Shown here piece after piece: positions 9,026 through 16,749 of a stretch of 64,000 bases of DNA. The number at the start of each line of letters is the position of its first letter. Position 1 is the stretch's first letter. The stretch is taken from assembly GCA_900541985.1 (NCBI GenBank), contig UQLX01000006.1, positions 1-64,000 of the forward strand. Reading direction: 5' to 3'. The translations under genes and the position numbers were made by a program. Source of the stretch: an uncultured Blautia sp. (lineage in GTDB: Bacteria > Bacillota > Clostridia > Lachnospirales > Lachnospiraceae). A model generated the notes under the pieces. It searched no databases. It had not been told where the DNA came from and saw only the letters and a list, made by a program, of their open reading frames with translations.

Positions 9026-10411
9026 ATGCGGGCAATGGGAATTGATATCGGAACAACAACAATCAGTATAATTCTTCTGGAAGGGGAATCCGGAGAACTT
9101 CTGGGCAGCAAAACGATTTCACATCAGGCTTTCATTGAAGGAAGGCATTCATTCAATCGTGTTCAGGATCCGGAGAAGCTGTATCTCCTGACGCTGGAAG
9201 GTGCAACAGAACTTGCAGCAAAATACGGAAAACCGGACAGTATCGGATTTACCGGACAGATGCATGGTGTTCTTTATGTAAATAAAGAGGGAAAAGCAGT
9301 AACACCGCTTTATACATGGCAGGATGGAAGCGGTAATGAAAAAATGGATGGCGGTAATACTTATGCAGAGAATTTGAAAAAAACGGTCGGTACTGCAGCA
9401 ACCGGATATGGTATGACTACACACTTTTTTCTCTGCCGCAATAATGAGCTTCCGGGAGATGCTGTCAGAATGACTACGATCAGTGATTATATTGCCATGA
9501 GACTCTGTAACAGGAAACTGCCGGTTATAGCAGAAGATATGGCTGCCAGCTGGGGATGCTTTGACCTGGAAAACAGGGAATTTCTGAAGGGAAAAATGGA
9601 GGCGGCAGGTGTAAGAACTGACTGTCTTCCGGAACTCTGCAAAGGGCATGAGATTATAGGAAAGGCAATGGCAGACGGACTTGAGAATGTACCTGTAATG
9701 GCATCTCTGGGAGATAATCAGGCAAGTTTTATAGGCTCTGTACGAAATCTCAGAGACACGGTTCTGTTAAATATTGGCACAGGAAGTCAGGTATCTTTTG
9801 GGACAGGAGAATTTTATGAAACAGAAGGATCGATAGAACTTCGCCCCTGTACAAAAGATTCTTATATTCTGGCTGGTTCTGGTCTTTGCGGTGGACGCGC
9901 TTATGCTATGCTGGAACAGTTTTACAGGCAGATAGCAGAGATGGCGGGAGAGAATTCAGTGAAGGATTCTCTTTATGAAATAATGGAAAAACAGGCCAGA
10001 GATTATATGGAAAAAGAAGGATGTGACAGTGCGTGGAAGATCCGTACTACTTTTTCCGGAACAAGAACAGACCCGGCAGAAAAAGGCAGTATTTCCAATA
10101 TTGGTGTGCAAAATTTCACACCCGGATCTATGACTGCAGGAATGATTCTGGGAATTTTGGAGGAGCTTTATGATATGTATCAGGAAATGTATCGGATGAC
10201 AGGAAACAGAGCTCTTCACCTTGTTGGATCAGGAAACGGGATTCGCAGGAACAGACTTATGCAGGAACTGGCAGAAAAAATGTTTGGGATGAAGCTGAGT
10301 ATTCCGAAATGTCAGGAAGAAGCTGCTTTTGGTGCCGCTCTTCATTCTCTTGTTTCAGCAGGGCTGACAGAATCGCTGCAGGAGGCGCAGCGTATCATTC
10401 AGTATGTATGA
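9026..10411 (+). CDS. FGGY-family carbohydrate kinase, sedoheptulokinase-like
   Basis: A 461-residue ATP-dependent sugar kinase of the FGGY family. It has the N-terminal phosphate motif (MGIDIGTTTISI), the substrate lobe motif FTGQMHGVL, a TWQDGSGNEKM segment, AASWGCF, the catalytic region LGDNQAS and a C-terminal GSGNGIRRN adenosine motif. The combination TGQMHGVL, TWQDG, AASWG and LGDNQAS recalls sedoheptulokinases (SHPK) more than xylulokinases or ribulokinases. It would phosphorylate a ketose. AAGGAG lies 8 bases ahead of ATG 9026. The kinase follows the GntR gene by 50 bp in the glycyl radical enzyme operon, so the substrate probably belongs to the same pathway. Confidence 0.82.
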   Translation: MRAMGIDIGTTTISIILLEGESGELLGSKTISHQAFIEGRHSFNRVQDPEKLYLLTLEGATELAAKYGKPDSIGFTGQMHGVLYVNKEGKAVTPLYTWQDGSGNEKMDGGNTYAENLKKTVGTAATGYGMTTHFFLCRNNELPGDAVRMTTISDYIAMRLCNRKLPVIAEDMAASWGCFDLENREFLKGKMEAAGVRTDCLPELCKGHEIIGKAMADGLENVPVMASLGDNQASFIGSVRNLRDTVLLNIGTGSQVSFGTGEFYETEGSIELRPCTKDSYILAGSGLCGGRAYAMLEQFYRQIAEMAGENSVKDSLYEIMEKQARDYMEKEGCDSAWKIRTTFSGTRTDPAEKGSISNIGVQNFTPGSMTAGMILGILEELYDMYQEMYRMTGNRALHLVGSGNGIRRNRLMQELAEKMFGMKLSIPKCQEEAAFGAALHSLVSAGLTESLQEAQRIIQYV

Positions 10412-10529
10412 GAAGAAATGTTTTAATCCCCTGTGTGGAGATCGCAAAGAAAAACAGGATATTAGACATATTTCATATGCTGGAATTGTGCAATATTGAT
10501 AAAAAGATAATTAAATGTACAAGAATGTA

Positions 10530-10558
10530 TTGACGAAAAGCACAAATCATGTTACCAT
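10530..10558 (+). promoter_or_regulatory. Promoter of the sugar ABC transporter operon
   Basis: TTGACG (10530-10535) and TACCAT (10553-10558), 17 bp apart. The -10 hexamer overlaps a TTACCA/TGGTAA dyad and is followed directly by the operator at 10560-10580. Confidence 0.55.
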
Positions 10559-10580
10559 CTTGGTAAATCAAATTTACTAA
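10552..10580. promoter_or_regulatory. Operator dyads TTGGTAAAT-CAA-ATTTACTAA and TTACCA-TCT-TGGTAA
   Basis: The dyad at 10560-10580 has 9-bp arms with one mismatch and a 3-bp spacer. It shares TTGGTA...TA(C/T)(C/T)AA with the perfect dyad at 4561-4583. A second, smaller dyad (TTACCA at 10552-10557, TGGTAA at 10561-10566) overlaps both it and the -10 element. Repression by steric exclusion is the likely effect. Confidence 0.6.
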
Positions 10581-10621
10581 TAAAGTTGTTTTACTATGTA
10601 GAGCAGTCTGGAGGATATTTA

Positions 10622-12139
10622 ATGAATGAAGTGATAGTATCAATGACAGATATCTGCAAAAGCTTTCCAGGTGTGAAAGCACTTGATCATGTTAACTTTG
10701 AACTTCGCTCTGGAGAAGTAATGGCTCTGATTGGTGAAAACGGTGCCGGTAAATCGACTCTGATGAAAATTCTCAGTGGAGTTTACACTAAGGACAGTGG
10801 AACTGTTAAGATCAATGGAGATGTATGTGAGGATTTGAATCCTAAAAAGGCACAGCAGCTTGGAGTTGCAATCATCCATCAGGAACTGAATATGTGTAAA
10901 CATCTTTCGGTTGCAGAGAATATTTATCTTGGACGTGAATTGAGAGGAAAGTTCTGTATTGATAACAGAACAATGGAAGCAGAGGCACAGAAGATTCTGG
11001 ATGAACTGGGGATTGACATTAAACCATGGGAAAGCGTAGGAGATCTTCCGGTTTCCAAGCAGCAGATGGTAGAAATTGCCAAGGCGCTTTCGGTCAATGC
11101 AAAAATACTGATTATGGATGAGCCGACATCAGCGCTTACTTCTAAAGAAATTGATGAATTATTCAGGATCATTCGTAAACTGAAAAAAGAAGGACATGGC
11201 ATTGTTTACATATCTCACAGACTGGAAGAATTTCAGCATATTGTAGACAGAGTTACTATTATGCGGGATGGTCAGTACATTATGTCAGGTGATTTTAAAG
11301 ATCTGACGATGGACAGGATGATCTCCTATATGGTTGGACGTGAAATTAAAGAGAAATTCCCACGGGTTCAATGTGAAAAAGGGAAAAAAGTATTTGAGGT
11401 TCGTAACCTGAATGCAGGAAAAATGGTCCGTGACATTAATTTTTCTGTCTATGAAGGAGAAATCGTGGGCTTTGCCGGACTGATGGGTGCCGGAAGAACT
11501 GAAACTACCAGAGCAATTTTTGGTGTGGATCATAAGGAAAGTGGTGAAATTTATGTGGATGGCAGGGAAGTTAAAATTAACTGTCCCCGGGATGCTATCC
11601 GAAACGGTGTTGTGCTCGCGCCGGAAGACAGGAAGAAAGACGGTCTCTGTACGAAACTGAGTATACGTCATAATATGGCATTGCCAAATCTGGATCTGAT
11701 CGGAAAGCATGGAATTGTAAATTCCCAAAAAGAAGAGGAACTGTGTGAAAAGATTGTAAAAGATTTTCAGATTAAGACACCTAATGTTGAAATTGATTCC
11801 GGTAATCTTTCCGGAGGAAATCAGCAGAAAGTAGTGGTTGGTAAATGGCTTGCCAGAAATTCCAGAGTAGTGATTTTTGATGAACCTACCAGGGGAATTG
11901 ATGTTGGTGCCAAGGTTGAGATTTACAATCTGATGAACCAGCTGAAGAAGCAGGGAATTGCAGTAATGTTTGTTTCTTCTGAAATGCCGGAGGTTATGGG
12001 GCTTGCAGACAGGATTATTGTTATGTGCGATGGCAGGATAACCGGAGAACTTACTGCAGCAGAAGCTACGCAGGACAGTATTTTGAAGATGGCAACATCT
12101 TTTAAAAGCAAAAATATTTCAGACAGTGAAGGGGAATAA
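10622..12139 (+). CDS. Ribose/galactose-type sugar ABC transporter ATP-binding protein (RbsA/MglA-like)
   Basis: A 505-residue protein with two fused nucleotide-binding domains, as in RbsA, MglA and XylG, which power sugar import from the cytoplasmic face. Domain 1 has Walker A GENGAGKS at residues 38-45, an IHQELN Q-loop and LIMDEPTSAL Walker B, but a degenerate signature (PVSKQQMVEIAKAL). Domain 2 has the degenerate Walker A (GLMGAGRTET) and intact signature LSGGNQQKVVVGKWL usual for this family. The ATG at 10622 has GGAGG 9 bases upstream; an in-frame ATG at 10586 would overlap the regulatory region. It is followed 1 bp later by the permease gene. Confidence 0.93.
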   Translation: MNEVIVSMTDICKSFPGVKALDHVNFELRSGEVMALIGENGAGKSTLMKILSGVYTKDSGTVKINGDVCEDLNPKKAQQLGVAIIHQELNMCKHLSVAENIYLGRELRGKFCIDNRTMEAEAQKILDELGIDIKPWESVGDLPVSKQQMVEIAKALSVNAKILIMDEPTSALTSKEIDELFRIIRKLKKEGHGIVYISHRLEEFQHIVDRVTIMRDGQYIMSGDFKDLTMDRMISYMVGREIKEKFPRVQCEKGKKVFEVRNLNAGKMVRDINFSVYEGEIVGFAGLMGAGRTETTRAIFGVDHKESGEIYVDGREVKINCPRDAIRNGVVLAPEDRKKDGLCTKLSIRHNMALPNLDLIGKHGIVNSQKEEELCEKIVKDFQIKTPNVEIDSGNLSGGNQQKVVVGKWLARNSRVVIFDEPTRGIDVGAKVEIYNLMNQLKKQGIAVMFVSSEMPEVMGLADRIIVMCDGRITGELTAAEATQDSILKMATSFKSKNISDSEGE

Positions 12140-12140
12140 A

Positions 12141-13136
12141 ATGAACAGAAAAGAACAGACAGCATTAAAAAAATTCTTATCTATTCGGGGAATGGGAGCT
12201 GCTCTTACAGCTTTTGCAGGACTGATCATTATTTATATCGTATTTGGTATTATCAATCCTTCAGTGTTTTCCGGACAAAACATTATAAATCTTCTTAGAT
12301 CTATGTCAAAATATTTACTTGTTGGTGTGGCACAGAGCTATGTTATGATCACAGGAAATGTAGATCTTTCAATTGGATCTGTGGTTGCAGTCAGCGCCAT
12401 GGTTTCTGCTATTCTGATGACAAAAGGCATGACACCGGTGCTGGCATGTCTGATCGCTCTGGTATGCTGCCTGACACTTGGTGTAATCAGCGGTGTACTG
12501 GTTGGAAAGTTTAAACTTCCTCCATTTATTGCAACTCTTGGAACCATGTTTGTAGGACGAGGAATCTCCTATATGGTCAATGGGAACAGAAATACGGATG
12601 CTCTGGCTACAGGAATTGGCAAAGAGGCAGCTGACAGATTCTCCAATATTTTTTATTATGGGAAGACCTTTGGAGTATACAATACTTTCTGGCTTGCATT
12701 GATCGTATTCCTTATCTTTTTCTTTATTATGTCCAAGACATTTACAGGAAGACATATATATGCGGTAGGATCAAATGTAGATGCAGCTCGTCTTTCCGGA
12801 GTAGATGTTGTAAAAACAACTATTAAGGTGTATGTGGTCAGTTCAGTTTGTTGCTGGATTGTAGGTCTGATTCTTTGTGCACAGGCTGGCATGGGAAACA
12901 TGGAAGCAGGAAATATGTATGAAATGTATGGTGTCGCATCTGGTGTTATCGGTGGTGTTTCTCCTCTTGGAGGCGCTGGTATCCTTTTGGGGACATTTGC
13001 AGGTGCGGGATTATGGCAGACGCTGGAAAATGGATTGAATATGATTGGTGCACAGGTTGGCATGCAGCGAATTGTAATTGGCGTTATTGTTGTTGGTGCA
13101 GTTCTTCTTTCTGAACTGAGAGCACACAAAAAGTAA
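12141..13136 (+). CDS. Ribose-type sugar ABC transporter permease (RbsC-like)
   Basis: A 331-residue membrane protein of the RbsC/XylH/MglC permease family (BPD_transp_2) with 8-10 hydrophobic helices. Typical motifs are VMITGNVDLSIGSV near helix 2, PPFIATLGTMFVGRGISY, and an AVGSN-DAARLSGVDV cytoplasmic loop that couples to the ATPase. The ATG at 12141 follows AGGGG and begins 1 bp after the ATPase stop. An upstream GTG at 12126 lies inside the ATPase gene and is unlikely. The gene forms a standard ATPase-permease-binding protein unit with its neighbours. Confidence 0.93.
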   Translation: MNRKEQTALKKFLSIRGMGAALTAFAGLIIIYIVFGIINPSVFSGQNIINLLRSMSKYLLVGVAQSYVMITGNVDLSIGSVVAVSAMVSAILMTKGMTPVLACLIALVCCLTLGVISGVLVGKFKLPPFIATLGTMFVGRGISYMVNGNRNTDALATGIGKEAADRFSNIFYYGKTFGVYNTFWLALIVFLIFFFIMSKTFTGRHIYAVGSNVDAARLSGVDVVKTTIKVYVVSSVCCWIVGLILCAQAGMGNMEAGNMYEMYGVASGVIGGVSPLGGAGILLGTFAGAGLWQTLENGLNMIGAQVGMQRIVIGVIVVGAVLLSELRAHKK

Positions 13137-13161
13137 GATTTCAGGTTGTAAAACAGGTATG

Positions 13162-13187
13162 TTACATCGTAGGGGTACGATATGTAA
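13162..13187 (+). other. Intercistronic stem-loop between permease and binding-protein genes
   Basis: TTACATCGTA (13162-13171) pairs with TACGATATGTAA (13176-13187) around a GGGG loop, leaving a 2-nt bulge. No T-run follows. Such hairpins between permease and binding-protein genes often protect the mRNA and allow the binding protein to be made in excess (inference). Confidence 0.5.
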
Positions 13188-13227
13188 TATAAAAAACTAT
13201 ATAATGTGAAAAAAGGAGGATTTTAAA

Positions 13228-14145
13228 ATGAAGAAAAAGGTGTTAGCAGTACTTTGCAGTATGGCCGTAGCAGCAGGATGCTTTACAGGTGCAACAAGTG
13301 TATTTGCAAAAGGGGAAAAAATTGCTCTGATCACAATGGACTCTATTGATCAGCATTGGGTAACCTTAAATGAAGGAGCACAGGAAGAAGCAAAAAAAGA
13401 AGAGGTCACTGTTGATTATATGGCTCCGAACACAAAGGATGATGCACAGCAGATTGAATGTGTAAACAATGCAATTGCAGGCGGCTATCAGGCTATTATT
13501 GTAGCTGCAAATGGACCGGATGCTATTTCAGGGTCTTTGAAAGAGGCTGAAGCAGCAGGTATCAAGATTGTTTATGTTGACTCTCCTGCAAATGTGGAAG
13601 CAGAAGCTACTTTTTCTACAGATAATAAGGCAGGCGGAGAAAAAGCCGGAGAAGAACTGAAAAAAGCACTGGAGGATAAAGGCGTAACATCCGGTTCTAT
13701 TGGCATTATTAATACCAATGCAGCATCTCAGTCTACGCTTGATCGTGAAGCAGGCTTCAGAAGTGTATTTGAGGATACAGATTTTGAGGTTCTTGAAACA
13801 CAGTACAGTGAAGGTGATGCAGCAAAATCTCAGTCTATTGCAGAAAACTACATCACTCAGGGTGTTGTTGGTATTTTTGGAACAAATGAAGGCTGTACAG
13901 TTGGTACAGGAAATGCAATCAAGGCATCTGGAAGTGACAGTGTTCTTGGAGTAGGATTTGATAAATCTGATACAATCCTGAATCTGGTTAAGGACGGATA
14001 TCTTGTGTGCACAATGGCACAGAATCCAGATGTAATGGGCGCAGAAGGCGTTAAAGCAGCAGTAAAAGCAATCAATGGAGAAGATCTTGGAGGTGAAGTG
14101 ACAGATACAGGTGTTTCTGTAATTAAAGCAGAAGATGTGAAGTAA
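13228..14145 (+). CDS. Sugar ABC transporter substrate-binding protein (RbsB-like)
   Basis: A 305-residue secreted binding protein of the type I periplasmic-binding fold (Peripla_BP_4), as for ribose, xylose, allose and galactose. The signal peptide is MKKK plus a hydrophobic stretch. VAAGC could act as a weak lipobox (Cys18), and VFA-KGEK could be an alternative type I site near residue 28; Gram-positive binding proteins are usually lipoproteins. Family motifs include the start IALITMDSIDQHW, AIIVAANGPDAI, and a GVGFDKSD hinge region. A strong AAGGAGG site lies 8 bases before ATG. It sets the import specificity of this locus, but the ligand cannot be read from sequence. Confidence 0.92.
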   Translation: MKKKVLAVLCSMAVAAGCFTGATSVFAKGEKIALITMDSIDQHWVTLNEGAQEEAKKEEVTVDYMAPNTKDDAQQIECVNNAIAGGYQAIIVAANGPDAISGSLKEAEAAGIKIVYVDSPANVEAEATFSTDNKAGGEKAGEELKKALEDKGVTSGSIGIINTNAASQSTLDREAGFRSVFEDTDFEVLETQYSEGDAAKSQSIAENYITQGVVGIFGTNEGCTVGTGNAIKASGSDSVLGVGFDKSDTILNLVKDGYLVCTMAQNPDVMGAEGVKAAVKAINGEDLGGEVTDTGVSVIKAEDVK

Positions 14146-14157
14146 TAAATGATAACT

Positions 14158-14206
14158 GCCTCCGGGGACTATTGAGTTGAATCGATATTCTTCGGAGGTG
14201 TTTTTT
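14158..14206 (+). terminator. Terminator or attenuator after the binding-protein gene
   Basis: CCTCCG (14159-14164) pairs with CGGAGG (14193-14198), followed by a T6 run. The loop is long (about 28 nt), so termination may be partial and allow some read-through into the isomerase gene, which has no obvious promoter of its own. Confidence 0.55.
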
Positions 14207-14237
14207 CTTAAAAAGAGAAATGCAGAGGGAAAATGCA

Positions 14238-15485
14238 ATGGAAAAAAAATATCAGATTGATACAGAAGAAAACAAAAAATTTATGAAGGAGATCAGGGAA
14301 AATCTTCTGTGTTTTGGACACCAGTTTCCAGCACCGGATGGAACCTGCTATTATCTCGGGGATGACGGGACTCCATGGAAATCATACAACAGAGAAACCT
14401 ATGCAACAAGCAGAATGGCACATGTATATACCCTTGGAAAATATCTGGGATATAAAGACAGCGACAGTTTAATCGATGCAGCTGTAAAGGGACTTCTGGA
14501 TGCTGCAGGAGATAAAGAAAACGGTGGGTGGTATTCCGCACTGACAGCAGATGGAGGACATTCAGAAAATAAGCTCTGCTATGCACATGCATTTGTAATT
14601 CTTGCAGGATCAGGAGCGGTTCTGGCAGATCATCCGAGAGGAAAAGAACTGCTGGATACGGCTCTGGAAACTTATGACCGTTATTTCTGGAATGAAGAAG
14701 AAGGTTTGTCCTGCGACACATGGAATACAGAATTTACAGTCAGAGATCCCTATAGAGGGCTTAATGCAAATATGCATACAGTTGAAGCTTTTTTGGCGGC
14801 AGCAGATGTAACAGGAGATGAAAAGTATCGTATCAGATGCGGAAGGATCATTGATCATGTTATAGGCTGGGCAGAGAATAATGAATGGAGAATTCCGGAA
14901 CATTATACAAGTACCTGGGAACCGGATCTGGAATGCAATAAAAATCATCCGGATGACCAGTTTAAACCGTATGGAGCTACTCCGGGACATGGTCTGGAAT
15001 GGGCACGTTTGATTGTACAGTGGGCGCTTTCTTCTTATAAAAATGAAAAGGACAGAGTTTTTCCATATATAGCGGCTGCTGAAAATCTTTTTAACAGAGC
15101 TATTGAGGATGGATGGAATGCAGATGGTGCAGAAGGAATCGTATATACAACAGGCTGGGATGGAAAACCTATTGTTCATGACAGGATGCATTGGGTTCTT
15201 GCAGAGGCCATCAATACGGCAGCAGTTCTTTTTCGCGTGACCGGAAAACAGGAATATGCAGATGAGTATTCAAAGTTTCTTGAGTATTTGGATAGAAAAG
15301 TTCTGGATCACAAAAATGGCTCATGGTTCCATCAAATGGATCAGAATAATGTCCCAAATGGTACGGTATGGCCAGGAAAACCGGATCTATATCATGCGAT
15401 TCAGACCACATTAATTCCGTATTACACTCCGGATCTTTCTATCGCCGTGGCTGTTAAAGAAGGAAAAGAACGGGAGAAAATGTAA
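14238..15485 (+). CDS. YihS-like aldose-ketose isomerase (AGE superfamily)
   Basis: A 415-residue (alpha/alpha)6-barrel protein of the N-acylglucosamine 2-epimerase superfamily. The motifs follow the YihS/mannose isomerase branch rather than GlcNAc epimerases: RGLNANMHTVEAF, EHYTSTWEPD...YGATPGHGLEWARL, DGAEGIVYTTGWDGKPIV, HWVLAEAIN and GSWFHQMDQNN...WPGKPDLYHAIQ. The conserved histidines of the barrel (in NMHT, PGHGLEW, HWV and LYHA) are present. YihS interconverts sulfoquinovose/sulfofructose and also mannose/glucose/fructose, so this enzyme probably turns the imported aldose into a ketose. The ATG at 14238 is preferred because AGAGGG lies about 9 bases ahead; ATG 14220 is possible. The next gene follows after 29 bp. 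Confidence 0.85.
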   Translation: MEKKYQIDTEENKKFMKEIRENLLCFGHQFPAPDGTCYYLGDDGTPWKSYNRETYATSRMAHVYTLGKYLGYKDSDSLIDAAVKGLLDAAGDKENGGWYSALTADGGHSENKLCYAHAFVILAGSGAVLADHPRGKELLDTALETYDRYFWNEEEGLSCDTWNTEFTVRDPYRGLNANMHTVEAFLAAADVTGDEKYRIRCGRIIDHVIGWAENNEWRIPEHYTSTWEPDLECNKNHPDDQFKPYGATPGHGLEWARLIVQWALSSYKNEKDRVFPYIAAAENLFNRAIEDGWNADGAEGIVYTTGWDGKPIVHDRMHWVLAEAINTAAVLFRVTGKQEYADEYSKFLEYLDRKVLDHKNGSWFHQMDQNNVPNGTVWPGKPDLYHAIQTTLIPYYTPDLSIAVAVKEGKEREKM

Positions 15486-15514
15486 TTTTGTGCTATGAAA
15501 ACAGGGGGTGAAAT

Positions 15515-16390
15515 ATGAATTACAGAATTTCAAACTCCAGTCTGTCTGTAAAGATATCATCCAGAGGCGGTGAAATTCGATCCATGTGTGATGCGGATGG
15601 CCGGGAATATATCTGGCAGGGAGATGCAGAAATCTGGGAAGACAGAGCACCGAACCTTTTTCCCTATATAGGGAGGATGACAGAAAAAAGCTATCAGTTT
15701 CAGGGAAAGAAATATCATATGGATATTCATGGATTTCTTCCAACCTCAGAGATGGAGCTCGTATCAAAGACGGAAGAGAGTCTGACATTGAAATTGGATG
15801 CATCAGAAGAAACTCTGATACAGTATCCTTTTCTTTTCAGATTAGAAATAACCTGGAAACTTGTAGGACCAAGACTGGAGATTATTTATCAGATTAAAAA
15901 TAAAGATGAAAAGACGATGTATTTTGGAATAGGCGGACATCCGGGATTTATAGTACCAACAGAACAGGGGGCGAAGTTTGACGATTATCGCATTGATTTT
16001 GGAGAAAATGCTTCACCGAAAAGAGTGATGATGTCAGAAGACTGCTTTGTACTGGAAGGAGAGGAAGTACTGGAATTAACAGAGGGTCGTTATCTGAAAT
16101 TAAGGCATGATCTGTTTGATCATGATGCGATTATTCTGAAAGAAGTACCGCGGGAAGTGAAACTGAATTGTGAAAAAGGAGGCCGGGAGATAGTGGTCAG
16201 TTTTCCGGATATGGATTATTTGGGAATCTGGCACAGACCATTTAAAACTCCGGATTATGTATGTATAGAACCATGGAGTTCACTTCCATCCAGAAAGGGA
16301 ATTATAGAAGATATTACTCAGCAGCCAGGACTGAAAGACCTGGAAAGTGGAGAAGTCTACAGAAATAGCTGGAGTATATTAATTAGATAG
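15515..16390 (+). CDS. Aldose 1-epimerase family protein (LacX/YeaD-like mutarotase)
   Basis: A 291-residue beta-sandwich protein of the galactose mutarotase-like superfamily. Motifs include PNLFPYIGRM near the N-terminus, GGHPGF with the catalytic histidine region, and YVCIEPWSSLPS near the C-terminus with the conserved Glu. Such enzymes speed anomer interconversion of aldoses, or act on hexose 6-phosphates. Being placed last in the locus directly after the isomerase implies that the substrate is a reducing sugar. A GGGGGTG site lies 7 bases upstream of ATG 15515. No terminator is visible before the tRNA promoter. Confidence 0.85.
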   Translation: MNYRISNSSLSVKISSRGGEIRSMCDADGREYIWQGDAEIWEDRAPNLFPYIGRMTEKSYQFQGKKYHMDIHGFLPTSEMELVSKTEESLTLKLDASEETLIQYPFLFRLEITWKLVGPRLEIIYQIKNKDEKTMYFGIGGHPGFIVPTEQGAKFDDYRIDFGENASPKRVMMSEDCFVLEGEEVLELTEGRYLKLRHDLFDHDAIILKEVPREVKLNCEKGGREIVVSFPDMDYLGIWHRPFKTPDYVCIEPWSSLPSRKGIIEDITQQPGLKDLESGEVYRNSWSILIR

Positions 16391-16417
16391 TAAATAAAAC
16401 AAAAAACGATTCTGCTA

Positions 16418-16446
16418 TTGACAATTGTTCCTTTTGCATGTATAAT
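16418..16446 (+). promoter_or_regulatory. Consensus promoter of the tRNA-Trp gene
   Basis: TTGACA (16418-16423) and TATAAT (16441-16446) with exact 17-bp spacing, 18 bp before the tRNA. Both hexamers are perfect consensus, as expected for a stable RNA gene. Confidence 0.85.
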
Positions 16447-16463
16447 TCATAAAGTAATCGCAA

Positions 16464-16534
16464 AGGGGATTGGTCAAATGGTATGATAGGGGTCTCCAAA
16501 ACCTTTGGTGGGAGTTCGATTCTCTCATCCCCTG
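16464..16534 (+). tRNA. tRNA-Trp (anticodon CCA)
   Basis: A 71-nt cloverleaf read by hand: acceptor AGGGGAT (16464-16470) with ATCCCCT (16527-16533), discriminator G16534; D stem GTCA/TGAT; anticodon stem GGGGT/ACCTT with loop CTCCAAA, giving anticodon CCA at 16496-16498; T stem GGGAG/CTCTC with loop TTCGATT. The sequence after the discriminator is CTA, so the CCA end is not encoded. It stands alone between two protein operons with its own promoter and terminator. Confidence 0.95.
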
Positions 16535-16543
16535 CTATATGAG

Positions 16544-16582
16544 AACCAGAAATATCTATAAACAGGTATTTCTGGTTTTTTT
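16544..16582 (+). terminator. Intrinsic terminator of tRNA-Trp
   Basis: AACCAGAAATA (16544-16554) pairs with TATTTCTGGTT (16567-16577), followed by a T-run. Confidence 0.85.
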
Positions 16583-16749
16583 ATTGAACAAAAAGCGGCA
16601 TATATATTTTTAGAGTATAATGAAGCTGATATCTGATTCGGAGAGGGAAGGATATCCTGCTTTTTATATGCAAAAAGAACAGTTCCTGACAGTTGATTTT
16701 ATGGAAGAAAAGATTTATAATTTTCTGGAATAAGGAGAATTTTGCGAAA

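Noticed and set aside
14238..16390. Assignment of the locus to sulfoquinovose breakdown because of the YihS-like and mutarotase genes.
   Set aside because: No sulfofructose kinase of the YihV type, aldolase or sulfolactaldehyde enzyme is present, and the kinase is FGGY type; kept only as one possible substrate class.
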